Source of the DNA: a virus
Reading direction: 5' to 3' (one strand)
Virus record (IMG/VR): IMGVR_UViG_3300020442_000009
Coordinates: 1 to 64,000 of that record
Length of the DNA stretch: 64,000 nt
The notes under the pieces are model-generated. The model ran no database searches. It was not told the origin of the DNA and saw only the letters and a list, made by a program, of their open reading frames with translations. How positions within the stretch are numbered: the stretch's first letter is position 1; the number at the start of each line of letters is the position of its first letter. Position numbers and translations under genes: made by a program. This document shows positions 29,406 through 37,254 of this stretch, in pieces.

Positions 29406-29836
29406 TTTACTTCTATTACTTCTATGTTTGCTTTTTTTAATAAGTTTATTCCTTCTTTATTTCTATATAAATCTCCGTAAACAACTCTAGATATTCCTGA
29501 CTGTATAATTAATTTAGCGCAATCAATGCAAGGAGATATTGTAATATACATAGTTGCTCCGTCGCTGGACTGCGTTGATTTAGCCAATTTAGTGATTGCA
29601 TTGCTTTCTGCATGTAAGACTTCTGGTTTAGTTATTAATTTATGTTGTAAATTTGGGTTAGGGTTGTATTCGCAGGTATTGTCAAAATTTTTTGGAGTTC
29701 CATTATATCCATCAGAAATAATTGCTCCATCCTTTACAATTAAGCAACCAACTTGTTTCCGTTTAGCTTTAGAAAGCTGAGACCAAGTTTTAGCCATTGA
29801 AAGATATGTTTCATCAAGCTGTTTCTGTGACGGCAT
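29402..29836 (-). CDS. dCMP deaminase
   Basis: A 144-residue zinc deaminase. HAESNAI (zinc His and catalytic Glu, about 75-81) and SPCIDCAKLI (two zinc Cys, about 101-110) are intact, preceded by an N-terminal S-K-A-K-R-K-Q-V-G-C block and GYNGTP, typical of deoxycytidylate deaminases. Makes dUMP for dTMP synthesis, fitting the other nucleotide genes. Its start overlaps the upstream gene by 23 bp. Confidence 0.92.
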   Translation of the reverse strand: MPSQKQLDETYLSMAKTWSQLSKAKRKQVGCLIVKDGAIISDGYNGTPKNFDNTCEYNPNPNLQHKLITKPEVLHAESNAITKLAKSTQSSDGATMYITISPCIDCAKLIIQSGISRVVYGDLYRNKEGINLLKKANIEVIEVK

Positions 29837-30131
29837 TATTATTGAATAGTATGCTAGAATTAGAAAGTATTAATTTTTCTGACTCCGTATTTTCTATGGC
29901 TTTCTCTGTTCTGTCAATCCACTTTTCACTATAAGGGCAAAATTCTTCAATTGATAAAACATTGATATCTTTACCTTTTATATTTTTTTTATTTAAATGA
30001 TAAAGTAAGTCTACTAATGCTTCACTTGAATGAAAAACTTGATAATAGTTAGTACTAGCAAGCATAGAATTATGCAGTACATACTCTATTTTATATTGAA
30101 CTGGTTGAGGATGCTTAAGTTTTGCCATCAT
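29814..30131 (-). CDS. Hypothetical protein, 105 aa
   Basis: Alpha/beta protein (YKIEYVLHNSMLASTNYYQ, then GKDINVLSIEEFCPYSEKW) with no named family. The promoter at 30138-30166 fixes the start: transcription begins near 30131, so MMAKLKHP at 30131 is used rather than the ATG at 30146. Heads the unit with dCMP deaminase. Confidence 0.65.
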   Translation of the reverse strand: MMAKLKHPQPVQYKIEYVLHNSMLASTNYYQVFHSSEALVDLLYHLNKKNIKGKDINVLSIEEFCPYSEKWIDRTEKAIENTESEKLILSNSSILFNNNAVTETA

Positions 30132-30137
30132 GAAAAC

Positions 30138-30166
30138 AGTATACAAAAAATATACCGAAAAGTCAA
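30138..30166 (-). promoter_or_regulatory. Sigma70-like promoter, leaderless
   Basis: Minus strand: TTGACT (30166-30161), 17 bp, TATACT (30143-30138), 6 nt to the ATG at 30131. Confidence 0.7.
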
Positions 30167-30175
30167 GAAAAAAGT

Positions 30176-30370
30176 TTAATTTATTTTTTCTGGCTCTGTG
30201 GTTTCTATAATAACCACACTTTTATAGCTTGGATCTTTTAAAGATTTTAAACTTTGAATTAAACTATCAGCATGAGACCTTGCTTCACCTACAGTCCAAT
30301 AATCTCTTGGCCAAGCTCTCCTACCATCACGTGTTACAACATAAAAAGTTGGTTTTCTTGAATAGCTCAT
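30176..30370 (-). CDS. Hypothetical protein, 64 aa
   Basis: Small alpha/beta protein: KPTFYVVTRDGRRAWPRDYW, a helix EARSHADSLIQSLK, and strand SVVIIETTEP. This compact beta-alpha-beta look is common in phage accessory proteins. ATGA overlap with the upstream gene. Unrecognised. Confidence 0.6.
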   Translation of the reverse strand: MSYSRKPTFYVVTRDGRRAWPRDYWTVGEARSHADSLIQSLKSLKDPSYKSVVIIETTEPEKIN

Positions 30371-30525
30371 GTATTTTTTTTCCAGTTGATTTTTTTGTAG
30401 TTTTTGTCGTATGTGTTTTTATCTGTCGGTCTAGGCTTATCACCTTTTCCGTTTTGATGCTTAGCTTTTACTTCTGGCTTGCATCCACAATTTACATTAC
30501 ATTTTACTTTTTTTTCAGTTTTCAT
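30367..30525 (-). CDS. Short phage protein with GKGDKPRP motif
   Basis: A 52-residue basic protein: CNVNCGCKPEVKAKH, then GKGDKPRPTDKNTYDKNYKK and INW. The GKGDKPRP...Y-x-x-N-Y-x-x-I motif is frequent in tiny uncharacterised phage proteins. Cysteines near the N-terminus may bind metal. Both ends overlap neighbours (ATGA; 11 bp). Confidence 0.6.
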   Translation of the reverse strand: MKTEKKVKCNVNCGCKPEVKAKHQNGKGDKPRPTDKNTYDKNYKKINWKKNT

Positions 30526-30676
30526 GAAACCATGTTGATTTTGGGGTTTTCTTATCTTTTAGTTTAAAGTACCAATAAAAAGGACACGCTAAAGAGTGGC
30601 CTATACTATATATTAAAATAATAGTGCCTAAAAATACCCAAACACTACTAAAAATAAATTTTAAAACTTCTTCCAT
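30515..30676 (-). CDS. Small membrane protein, 53 aa
   Basis: Reads MEEVLKFIFSSVWVFLGTII onward: a membrane helix at about 6-30, then CPFYWYFKLKDKK. Overlaps the nuclease-like gene end by 16 bp and the GKGDKPRP gene by 11 bp. Function unknown. Confidence 0.55.
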   Translation of the reverse strand: MEEVLKFIFSSVWVFLGTIILIYSIGHSLACPFYWYFKLKDKKTPKSTWFHEN

Positions 30677-31143
30677 ACACTCACTCCGTCTACATTCAAT
30701 AAATCTTCGACTTGAATTTGAGTTATTGTTTCTAAATTTCCAGTTCTTCTATATAAGCGATATTTAGCTGACCAAGGATTAGAAACATATGGTAAATCCC
30801 ATCTTACCATCTGAGAAGAAGATAGCCAATTTAAAAGCTTTGTTCGATTAACGAAAATAAAAGATTGAGAGGTTTCAAAAACAATAAACTGGGCAGAGCC
30901 ATAAATCCATCCATCTTTACCTTTCGATGTTTCATATTCTATCCAAACCCATTTATTGGCATTTTTAGAATTTTTCTTTTTTATATCAACTGTAACTTTA
31001 GTTGGTTTTTTATTGTTATGACCCTCTAAAATTAGATCAATATTATTCTTTTTTTGACCAAAATTAGGTTTATGCACAATATAGCCTTTCGATTCAGCTA
31101 TTTCAATAAACATTGATTTATAATTATTGTTTTTCGATGGCAT
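30661..31143 (-). CDS. PD-(D/E)XK-like nuclease, tentative
   Basis: A 160-residue basic protein. NIDLILEGHNNK (Asp) followed by strand KVTVDIKKKN (D-x-K) resembles the D-x(n)-(D/E)-x-K site of small resolvase/nuclease folds, with a later strand pair SAQFIVFETSQSFIFVNRTK as in phage proteins of this type. The C-terminal part is rich in Tyr, Arg and Trp. Catalysis unproven. Confidence 0.5.
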   Translation of the reverse strand: MPSKNNNYKSMFIEIAESKGYIVHKPNFGQKKNNIDLILEGHNNKKPTKVTVDIKKKNSKNANKWVWIEYETSKGKDGWIYGSAQFIVFETSQSFIFVNRTKLLNWLSSSQMVRWDLPYVSNPWSAKYRLYRRTGNLETITQIQVEDLLNVDGVSVWKKF

Positions 31144-31152
31144 ACATGGTAA

Positions 31153-32241
31153 CTATTGAACCTTGTCGTATAAGGCATTAAAAGCTCTAGATGCATCTCT
31201 AGACTTTTTGTATTTAGTTTTTGTGATAGTCATAATCACTTCTTCTGTTACCTTGTCTTCTGCCTCAGGCATAGTAAATTTTACAATACCTTTGTCTCTT
31301 GATTTAATATCGCATTCCCATTTTATAGTATAATTAAAATAAGGAATTGCATTACTTAAAAACTCAACAGGAGTATTAGACGAACCTTGTTTTTCAGACC
31401 ATAGAAAAATTGGAACAACTCCCATCCATGTTTCATGGAAAGCTCCTATATTAACTTCTTTTTCTATAGTATTGCCTTCTTCTATCATTCCGGGATTGCG
31501 TTCATCCGCAACATTAGAATAACTTAAGATCATACCTTTTTCATATTTTTCGTTTAAATAAACATGAAAATATTTAAATAAATTAATTGGATTCCAAAAG
31601 CCAGACTCTTCATTTTGTAAAACTAATCTTTTTTGAGTGTCTTTGTTTAGCTTCTCAAAATTTTCATAAAAAGCTTGAACAAACTTTACTGCACTGCCAT
31701 GATTTTCTTGTTCTGGTTGAGCAAAAGGTTTTATTATAATCGGATTTGCTGCATTTGATGGAAATCCTGCAGTCTCGAAAAACCAACTGTGAAAATCTAG
31801 TTCCTTTACTGTTTGATCAACTAATGTATCATCTGTAGAGGATAGATTATTTGTGGAATCTGGATAAACTGAAAGTGTTACATTGTATTTTCTAGCAGAA
31901 AAACCAATAGACCTAATTAATTCTAAAATTTTACTAGAATTAGGTAGATTGGTGATCGAAACATTTATAGAATCTTTAAAATCCCCAGCTAGACTAAAAA
32001 TAGAACTGCTAATTCTATAATGATTGATATTAATTTTTGGAATAAACTCTATGATGTCTTTTGTTAGGCTTAAATTATGTTCTATTCTAATTCCTAGTTC
32101 GCCCAATGCCTCATCATCTCCTCGCTCCTTTTTTAAAGAGGAAAAGTTTCGCTGAGTAATTCCCGAAAAAGACCAAGTGCCTTCTGGCTCTCTTTCTTTG
32201 AGAAGTTCTGAGGTTCCTATTAATCCGTATGAGACATCCAT
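31153..32241 (-). CDS. UvdE-fold pseudoenzyme
   Basis: A 362-residue protein aligning with the phage UvdE (7331-8326) over nearly all its length: NHYRISSSIF, YPDSTNNLSSTD, LVLQNEESGF, YSNVADERNP, FLWSEK, KWECDIKSRD. Of nine metal ligands only the first His (H74) remains; the others read Y126, K171, Q209, S242, A245, L280, about T290 and T305. The fold is kept but nicking should be lost. About 45 extra C-terminal residues (from about 318) are absent from the active paralogue. Preceded by a TGTAAT box, so probably late and possibly structural or DNA-binding. Confidence 0.85.
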   Translation of the reverse strand: MDVSYGLIGTSELLKEREPEGTWSFSGITQRNFSSLKKERGDDEALGELGIRIEHNLSLTKDIIEFIPKININHYRISSSIFSLAGDFKDSINVSITNLPNSSKILELIRSIGFSARKYNVTLSVYPDSTNNLSSTDDTLVDQTVKELDFHSWFFETAGFPSNAANPIIIKPFAQPEQENHGSAVKFVQAFYENFEKLNKDTQKRLVLQNEESGFWNPINLFKYFHVYLNEKYEKGMILSYSNVADERNPGMIEEGNTIEKEVNIGAFHETWMGVVPIFLWSEKQGSSNTPVEFLSNAIPYFNYTIKWECDIKSRDKGIVKFTMPEAEDKVTEEVIMTITKTKYKKSRDASRAFNALYDKVQ

Positions 32242-32248
32242 GACATTA

Positions 32249-32254
32249 ATTACA
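32249..32254 (-). promoter_or_regulatory. TGTAAT-type promoter box
   Basis: Minus strand TTTAGTGTAATTAATGTCATG: core 32254-32249, 7 nt to the ATG at 32241 (UvdE pseudoenzyme). Confidence 0.6.
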
Positions 32255-32512
32255 CTAAATTTCTGGCAATTGCTCTTTCTCTACATTCTCAGTAGGCTTT
32301 TTGTCTTCTGATTTATATATAACATAATCTGGGGCTCTATCATTATTCTTATGCCTGTTGGGAAAGACTATTACTTTTACTTTCTTTTTAATTCCAAGTT
32401 CGTCAATTTCAATATTGCCTGTAAGATACTTTCCTTTTGGGCCATCTTTTGTCCAAAAAGCTCCCATCTCACGATTACTCCAATCTGACTTTTGTTTATT
32501 ATCTTCTAACAT
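32255..32512 (-). CDS. DUF736-like protein
   Basis: An 85-residue protein with GAFWTKDG, YLTGNIEIDELG, KVIVFPNRHKNNDRAPDYVI, matching the beta pattern of DUF736 (G-x-F, Y-x-G-x-I, N-x-x-K-x-x-D-x-A-P-D-[FY]). Function of the family unknown; many occur in mobile elements. Divergent from the plus-strand gene at 32529 with only 16 bp between starts. Confidence 0.7.
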   Translation of the reverse strand: MLEDNKQKSDWSNREMGAFWTKDGPKGKYLTGNIEIDELGIKKKVKVIVFPNRHKNNDRAPDYVIYKSEDKKPTENVEKEQLPEI

Positions 32513-32513
32513 G

Positions 32514-32523
32514 TGTATATAAT
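32514..32523 (+). promoter_or_regulatory. TGTA-type promoter box, plus strand
   Basis: Plus strand TGTGTATATAATTTTATATG: TGTATATAAT core, 5 nt to the ATG at 32529. A longer variant of the TGTAAT class within the divergent 16-bp intergenic region. Confidence 0.45.
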
Positions 32524-32528
32524 TTTAT

Positions 32529-32849
32529 ATGGTTGTGATTTATGATTGCCAGTTAACTGAGCCACCTAGCTCAATTCATTGCTTTAGGGATGTAACATTA
32601 TTTGCTCAAGTATTTTTAAAAGCTGATAATTTAATTAAATGCCCAAAGGGTACAAGAACCGCTTATTGGGAGTGGATAAAAAATTATGGTGCTCACGACT
32701 TTGTGAAATACTTAATTAAAGAGGAAGAGCAACAAGTCGGTGTGACAGTTGGCTCTACTAACTCTACAATTACAATTGATCATATTGATGAATTTAATTA
32801 TGCAAATTTAATTAATTCTTTAAAAAATTATAATTACTCGGAGTTTTGA
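32529..32849 (+). CDS. Hypothetical plus-strand protein, 106 aa
   Basis: Starts MVVIYDCQLTEPPSSIHCFR. Alpha/beta composition with TRTAYWEWIKNYGAHDFVKY and a short Gly/Thr turn. It converges with the 32834-33181 gene (16-bp overlap). Together with the sulfotransferase it is one of the few plus-strand genes, and both carry a TGTA-type box. Not recognised. Confidence 0.65.
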   Translation: MVVIYDCQLTEPPSSIHCFRDVTLFAQVFLKADNLIKCPKGTRTAYWEWIKNYGAHDFVKYLIKEEEQQVGVTVGSTNSTITIDHIDEFNYANLINSLKNYNYSEF

Positions 32850-33181
32850 TTTTTGCTTTTAAATTTAGAGACAAGTCTACCATCTTCATATAAATCAGTA
32901 GGTTCTCCGGTTGCTTGTGAATTTTGTCCTTGCTCCTCTTCATTCTCCGAATCATCTATTTGAGGATATAGATTCATAATAGTTTGCAAGATTGAATCAT
33001 ATTTATCTATAGCTTCAAGTTTACGCTTTACTTCTTCACCAATATCAGAATGCTCTCCCACTCCAACAGGCGTCTTAATATAGACTTGAAGATCGGCAAT
33101 GGCTATATTTCTAGAGCCAATGTATTCTTTAAAGATAGCATCAATATGCGGGGGAACACCTTGTTGTTGTTGATTTTGCAT
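32834..33181 (-). CDS. Hypothetical acidic protein, 115 aa
   Basis: Gln-rich start (MQNQQQQGVPPHIDAIFKEY), helical core (EEVKRKLEAIDKYDSIL) and a very acidic tail before SKFKSKNQ. The ATG at 33181 is 1 nt after the stop of the micro-membrane gene; an ATG at 33205 is an alternative. Function unknown. Confidence 0.6.
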   Translation of the reverse strand: MQNQQQQGVPPHIDAIFKEYIGSRNIAIADLQVYIKTPVGVGEHSDIGEEVKRKLEAIDKYDSILQTIMNLYPQIDDSENEEEQGQNSQATGEPTDLYEDGRLVSKFKSKNQNSE

Positions 33182-33182
33182 T

Positions 33183-33278
33183 TTACTTAGATTGATCTTT
33201 TGCATGTAAAACGGTAAACACTAAGAAAGGCATACCTAACAAGCAAATTAATTCATACATAACTAATATTAAGTCCAT
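33183..33278 (-). CDS. Micro-membrane protein, 31 aa
   Basis: Reads MDLILVMYELICLLGMPFLV and FTVLHAKDQSK: one membrane helix and a short charged tail. Stop sits 1 nt before the next ATG. Supported by composition and spacing only. Confidence 0.4.
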   Translation of the reverse strand: MDLILVMYELICLLGMPFLVFTVLHAKDQSK

Positions 33279-33296
33279 AATCTTTTTTTTCTATAA

Positions 33297-33836
33297 TTAA
33301 CGATATTTTTTTTGAAGCAGCCTCCAGCGATCAGAATCAATCTCTTTATTGCCACTATCTATAGCATACAACATTTCCATAATTTCGTCAAGCGAATTAT
33401 AAATATATTTATGAGGAAACATTCCTAACATCCAGAGAGGAGTTTTAGCTTTACCGCCTTCCATACTCACAAAAACAGGTTTTTTCTCTCTCACTGCAGT
33501 TACTATTTCCTCTGCGCTTCCCCAAGAGGCCACATCTGGTACAAGATGAGCAATAATAAAGTCTGATCTATCTACAAGATTAAGATCATAAGCTCTCACC
33601 ATTTTCATTCTTTCTGTTACCCTGTCATATTGTTTTGTTTTCATCCAAGTTTCCATTTCTTGACGAGAAGCTTCATCTTCTTCTACATCTTTCATAAATG
33701 GCTTTTTATAAGGGTCAAAACAAGTAATACCTAAAGGTTCTAGCTTTTCTGTAACTTCTTCACGCCAATTTCTGCCGCTTAGATATTGCATATGTCCGAC
33801 AAGATAAGTTTTAGTCTTATATAGTAAGTTACTCAT
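33297..33836 (-). CDS. Nucleoside 2-deoxyribosyltransferase-like protein
   Basis: A 179-residue Rossmann-like protein: KTYLVGHMQYL start, ITCFDPYKKP, then DLNLVDRSDFIIAHLVPDVA and SWGSAEEIVTA (Glu equivalent to the catalytic nucleophile of deoxyribosyltransferases), and KPVFVSMEGG. These enzymes swap bases on deoxyribonucleosides; related DUF4406-type proteins also hydrolyse N-glycosidic bonds. Fits the nucleotide set. The promoter 33843-33871 overlaps a TTTCGAC/CAGTGGACGA element. Confidence 0.75.
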   Translation of the reverse strand: MSNLLYKTKTYLVGHMQYLSGRNWREEVTEKLEPLGITCFDPYKKPFMKDVEEDEASRQEMETWMKTKQYDRVTERMKMVRAYDLNLVDRSDFIIAHLVPDVASWGSAEEIVTAVREKKPVFVSMEGGKAKTPLWMLGMFPHKYIYNSLDEIMEMLYAIDSGNKEIDSDRWRLLQKKYR

Positions 33837-33842
33837 GATATA

Positions 33843-33871
33843 ATCATACCATGAAACTCGTCCACTGTCAA
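33843..33871 (-). promoter_or_regulatory. Sigma70-like promoter, leaderless
   Basis: Minus strand: TTGACA (33871-33866), 17 bp, TATGAT (33848-33843), 6 nt to the ATG at 33836. The -35 and early spacer are part of the repeated element at 33858-33888. Confidence 0.7.
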
Positions 33872-33888
33872 CAAAAAACTTGTCGAAA
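33858..33888 (-). promoter_or_regulatory. Bipartite repeated element, copy 3
   Basis: TTTCGAC (33888-33882), exactly 14 nt, CAGTGGACGA (33867-33858). Identical half-sites and spacing to the two copies before dnaE. Overlaps the -35 region, as an activator or repressor site would. Confidence 0.6.
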
Positions 33889-33909
33889 TTTTTTTTTGTT
33901 TATTGCGAT

Positions 33910-35175
33910 TTAGGCAATAATATCTAAAATAGGGGGCTTGCCATTAGAAATTTTAAATGGTCTACCACTTGGCGAGTATGTAATTTTTTCAACACTTAAC
34001 CCCATAGCATATGCTATAGTAGCATTAATTGATTCTATATCAACTCCATTTTCCTCAACATAGTGAGCTCCTTTGTCAGATTTACCATGAACATAACCAG
34101 CTTTTATTCCTCCGCCAGCAAATAGAGCACTAAATGCAGATGGGTGATGATCTCTACCAACTCTACCAGCTTTGATTTCTGGGCTTCTGCCAAATTCACT
34201 AGCAACAACAACCATTGTATCGGAAAGCAAGCCTCTGATATTTAAATCTTCTAATAAAGAACTTAATCCGGCATCTAAAACTGCTCCACGAGTTTCCATA
34301 TTGCCAAAAACATCATTATGCATATCCCAGCCCCCATAAGACACTTCAATAAATCTAACTTTATTCTCAACTAATCTCCTAGCAAGCAAGCAACCTTGGC
34401 CGAAATTATCTCTACCATACCTATCTCTAGTCTCTTCGCTTTCTTTAGTTAAATCAAAAGACTCTAGATCTTTACTTTTCATTAAACTAATTGCATTGTC
34501 ATATAAATCAGAATAAGCTCTAACTTTTTTTTGCGGAAAATCTTTGGAAAAATGTTTATTGAGTAAACGTGATGCATCTAAACGTTTATAAAACATGTTT
34601 TCATCGACATATCCAGATTTTTTAACATTTTGTATACCAGCATTTGGGTTTCCTAGCGGCAACGGGCCATGCTTGCTTTCAAAATAACCAGCTCCAATAA
34701 TTCCACTACCGCCATTAATTTTTATATTATCAGGTAATGTTTCATTTAAACTTCCGCTTAACTTACTAACCCAACTACCCATACTAGGATGGACAATTGT
34801 TCCTCTTTTTTGGTAACTTGTGTGAAGTAAATAATTAGCTTGATCGTGAGCTCCTTGATTACTATTAATTGAACGAACTAAAGATGCTAAATGCATTTGT
34901 TTTGCAGTTTTAGGTAACCAATGACCTAACTGAATGCCATCTGCAGAGGTGTCGATAGCTTCAGTTTCACCCATAATCTCTTTGTTTTCTGGTTTAGGGT
35001 CAAATGTATCTACATGAGTCATTCCGCCTGTCATATTCAGAAATATAACATGTCTAGCAGTAGGCACTCTCGTGGTCTTTGCTATAAGGTTTGGTCCATA
35101 AATTAAGGCATTAACGCCTAAATACGTTTTTGCAATTGTTTTTGCAAAATCTCTTCTTGATAGTTCTTCGTTCAT
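33910..35175 (-). CDS. DUF1501 family protein (PVC-type), Tat signal
   Basis: A 421-residue protein of the DUF1501 family, an alkaline-phosphatase-like superfamily member abundant in Planctomycetes and Verrucomicrobia. N-terminal twin-arginine motif SRRDFAKTI (residues 6-14) is followed by a hydrophobic stretch, so Tat export is likely. Hallmarks: VIFLNMTGGMTHVDTFDPKP (about 43-62), GGWDMHNDVFGNM, VVASEFGRSPEI, GRDHHPSAFSALFAGGG. It lies 5 bp downstream of the DUF1549/DUF1553 gene, the usual pairing in PVC chromosomes. Very unusual in a phage. Confidence 0.92.
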   Translation of the reverse strand: MNEELSRRDFAKTIAKTYLGVNALIYGPNLIAKTTRVPTARHVIFLNMTGGMTHVDTFDPKPENKEIMGETEAIDTSADGIQLGHWLPKTAKQMHLASLVRSINSNQGAHDQANYLLHTSYQKRGTIVHPSMGSWVSKLSGSLNETLPDNIKINGGSGIIGAGYFESKHGPLPLGNPNAGIQNVKKSGYVDENMFYKRLDASRLLNKHFSKDFPQKKVRAYSDLYDNAISLMKSKDLESFDLTKESEETRDRYGRDNFGQGCLLARRLVENKVRFIEVSYGGWDMHNDVFGNMETRGAVLDAGLSSLLEDLNIRGLLSDTMVVVASEFGRSPEIKAGRVGRDHHPSAFSALFAGGGIKAGYVHGKSDKGAHYVEENGVDIESINATIAYAMGLSVEKITYSPSGRPFKISNGKPPILDIIA

Positions 35176-35180
35176 AGTAA

Positions 35181-37205
35181 TTATTTAATAAATATAAATT
35201 CGTGAGAATTAAGTAAGATCCAAGATATGTGCTTGAACCCATCCTTTTCATCTACAAAGTTTTTTAAAATTTTTAATTCATTGGCTTTGGGTTTTCTTCC
35301 AAGAATCGATAAGAATGCACTCGTTACTTGTTTTTCTTTGTTTTTTTCTGCTCCTATTAATTTTATAAAGTCTGCATCTTTTTTGTTTAAAATATTAGTT
35401 TCAACAAAACCATTTAAAAGATTTAATACTTGTGTGGTGTTTGGTTCTGAGTTGCTATTATCTATTTGTTCTTTATCGCTACCACCAAACTGCCTAATTA
35501 AGTGACCTCCGGGCGCTGGATGTTGCAGATAGCTGCTTCTTACTAAATTTCTATCTTTAATGGTTTTATTTTGATATTTAGAATTAATTATTCCAAGTAA
35601 ATTTCTATTTCCTTTGTTTTCTTCTGCTATTTTTTTAAAATCATCATATATTTCTTCCCCTGTCATATCTTTATATCTTTCATATATAGGAGTATAGTCT
35701 TGCATATTATGTAAGTAAACTCTTTCTTTGGTGTCAATATTATTATATACTAAAGTCACAAGAGAATCCCATAATTGCTCTCCTGTCATTCTCCTTAAGA
35801 TAGGACCTTCAAAATCATAACTTTCGAGAGTTTTGTAATCTTCTTTTTTGCTTTCTCTTTGAAATAGTTTTGTGTTTAATAAAATTCTTTGATATTCTCT
35901 TAAGTCATAATTCACACTAACCATTAATCTTTCTAAATATTTCATTAATTTAGTATTGCTGGCAATTGTGTCATCCATCATTGTATCTATGGGTTCAATA
36001 AGCCCCGCTCCAAAAATTTGCTTCCAAATTCTATTACTAATCATTGTTGTGAATCTAGGATTATCTTTGCTGACAATCCAATCTGCGAAAATTTTTCTAC
36101 TCTCACCTTCTGGGGACTCTGTTGGCTTTGGGGTAAAAATAGCTTTAGCAACAACTGTATCTCCGGGGTTGCCGTCATCTTCAGCAAAATCTCTAGGTAA
36201 TTTAATTGTGCCTGTGCCATTATTATCTATACCAAATTGTATAGAATCTCTGACTTGATTTCTCCAATTATTAAATAATCCAGCATTGGCGTCGCCATCT
36301 GCATTAATCGCTCTACTTAAGGCTCCTATGACTTTGCCACCCTCCTTTGTTCTTACGTTGCCAATTCCAGAAGTGAATGCTGTCATTTCATAAAATTGTT
36401 TTTGACTCCACTTGTCAAATGGGTGATTATGGCACATGGCACATTCTAATCTAGTGCCGAGAAAAATTCTAATAGTGTGAGATAAATTATCTTCTTGCAT
36501 ACCTCTGTCTCTTAGGTAATAGCTTATTGCCTCCCCGCCATCAAAAAGTTTTCCTGTACTTGAAACTAATTCTTTTACTATTGTATCATAATTTTTTTTG
36601 TCTGCAATTGCATCTCTTAACCACTGCCTGTAAGCAGATCCAACATTTATATTTGTTCCATTAACTCTATCTTTTACTCTCAGCATGTCAGTCCACCAGT
36701 TTAGTTGGTGGTTTACATAGCCATTTGAATGTAGAAGTTTTTGTACTAAATTATCTCTTTTATTACTATCCCTGTCATCAATAAAGCTATTGATTTCTTC
36801 TTGAGTGGGGATTCTTCCGACTGTGGTAAGATATAATCTTCTTACATAGGAATAGTCATCTAAAGGCTTAGTCTTTTGTAATTTTTTTGATCTTAAGTTT
36901 TGATCTATTAATTGATCTATATAAGAAACATATTGTTTTAGTGTGCGTTCATCTACGGGAGTTTTGACTGTAGGTATTGTGCTATACCTATTTTTAGAGA
37001 AATATAATTCTATTTGTTTTTGAGTATCTAGTGTCAATAAATCAATTTTAAACCTAAATTGTTGTAAATCTTGAGATCTAGCTATTCTAACATGGGTTTC
37101 ATTTGCCTCTAATATTTCAGCATCAAGAGATTTACCATCTTTAAAATAAAGAGTGGAGCCAAAACAAAAAGTAGTGGCAAAGAAGAGAAATATAATGTTT
37201 TTCAT
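35181..37205 (-). CDS. DUF1549/DUF1553 (PSCyt2-PSD1) protein with SHD1-like N-terminus
   Basis: A 674-residue exported protein: signal peptide (MKNIIFLFFATTFCFGS), an SHD1-like segment (YFKDGKSLDAEILEANETHV, about 20-65), DUF1549 with RRLYLTTVGRIPT (about 122-134) and a CxxCH motif (LECAMCHNHPFDKWSQK, about 253-269), then DUF1553 (GEQLWDSLVTLVYN onward, ending with SAFLSILGRKP). Start ATG 37205 (a TTG at 37208 also opens the frame). PSCyt1 (PF07635) is absent. Partner of the adjacent DUF1501 gene; a TGTAAT box lies 27 nt upstream. Confidence 0.92.
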   Translation of the reverse strand: MKNIIFLFFATTFCFGSTLYFKDGKSLDAEILEANETHVRIARSQDLQQFRFKIDLLTLDTQKQIELYFSKNRYSTIPTVKTPVDERTLKQYVSYIDQLIDQNLRSKKLQKTKPLDDYSYVRRLYLTTVGRIPTQEEINSFIDDRDSNKRDNLVQKLLHSNGYVNHQLNWWTDMLRVKDRVNGTNINVGSAYRQWLRDAIADKKNYDTIVKELVSSTGKLFDGGEAISYYLRDRGMQEDNLSHTIRIFLGTRLECAMCHNHPFDKWSQKQFYEMTAFTSGIGNVRTKEGGKVIGALSRAINADGDANAGLFNNWRNQVRDSIQFGIDNNGTGTIKLPRDFAEDDGNPGDTVVAKAIFTPKPTESPEGESRKIFADWIVSKDNPRFTTMISNRIWKQIFGAGLIEPIDTMMDDTIASNTKLMKYLERLMVSVNYDLREYQRILLNTKLFQRESKKEDYKTLESYDFEGPILRRMTGEQLWDSLVTLVYNNIDTKERVYLHNMQDYTPIYERYKDMTGEEIYDDFKKIAEENKGNRNLLGIINSKYQNKTIKDRNLVRSSYLQHPAPGGHLIRQFGGSDKEQIDNSNSEPNTTQVLNLLNGFVETNILNKKDADFIKLIGAEKNKEKQVTSAFLSILGRKPKANELKILKNFVDEKDGFKHISWILLNSHEFIFIK

Positions 37206-37232
37206 CAAAAGCTAATAGTTTATTAATAATAA

Positions 37233-37238
37233 ATTACA
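37233..37238 (-). promoter_or_regulatory. TGTAAT-type promoter box
   Basis: Minus strand AATAGTGTAATTTATTAT: core 37238-37233, with 27 nt to the ATG at 37205, longer than usual for the class. It lies between the tmRNA 3' end and the DUF1549/1553 gene. Confidence 0.5.
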
Positions 37239-37254
37239 CTATTTTTTAATAAAA

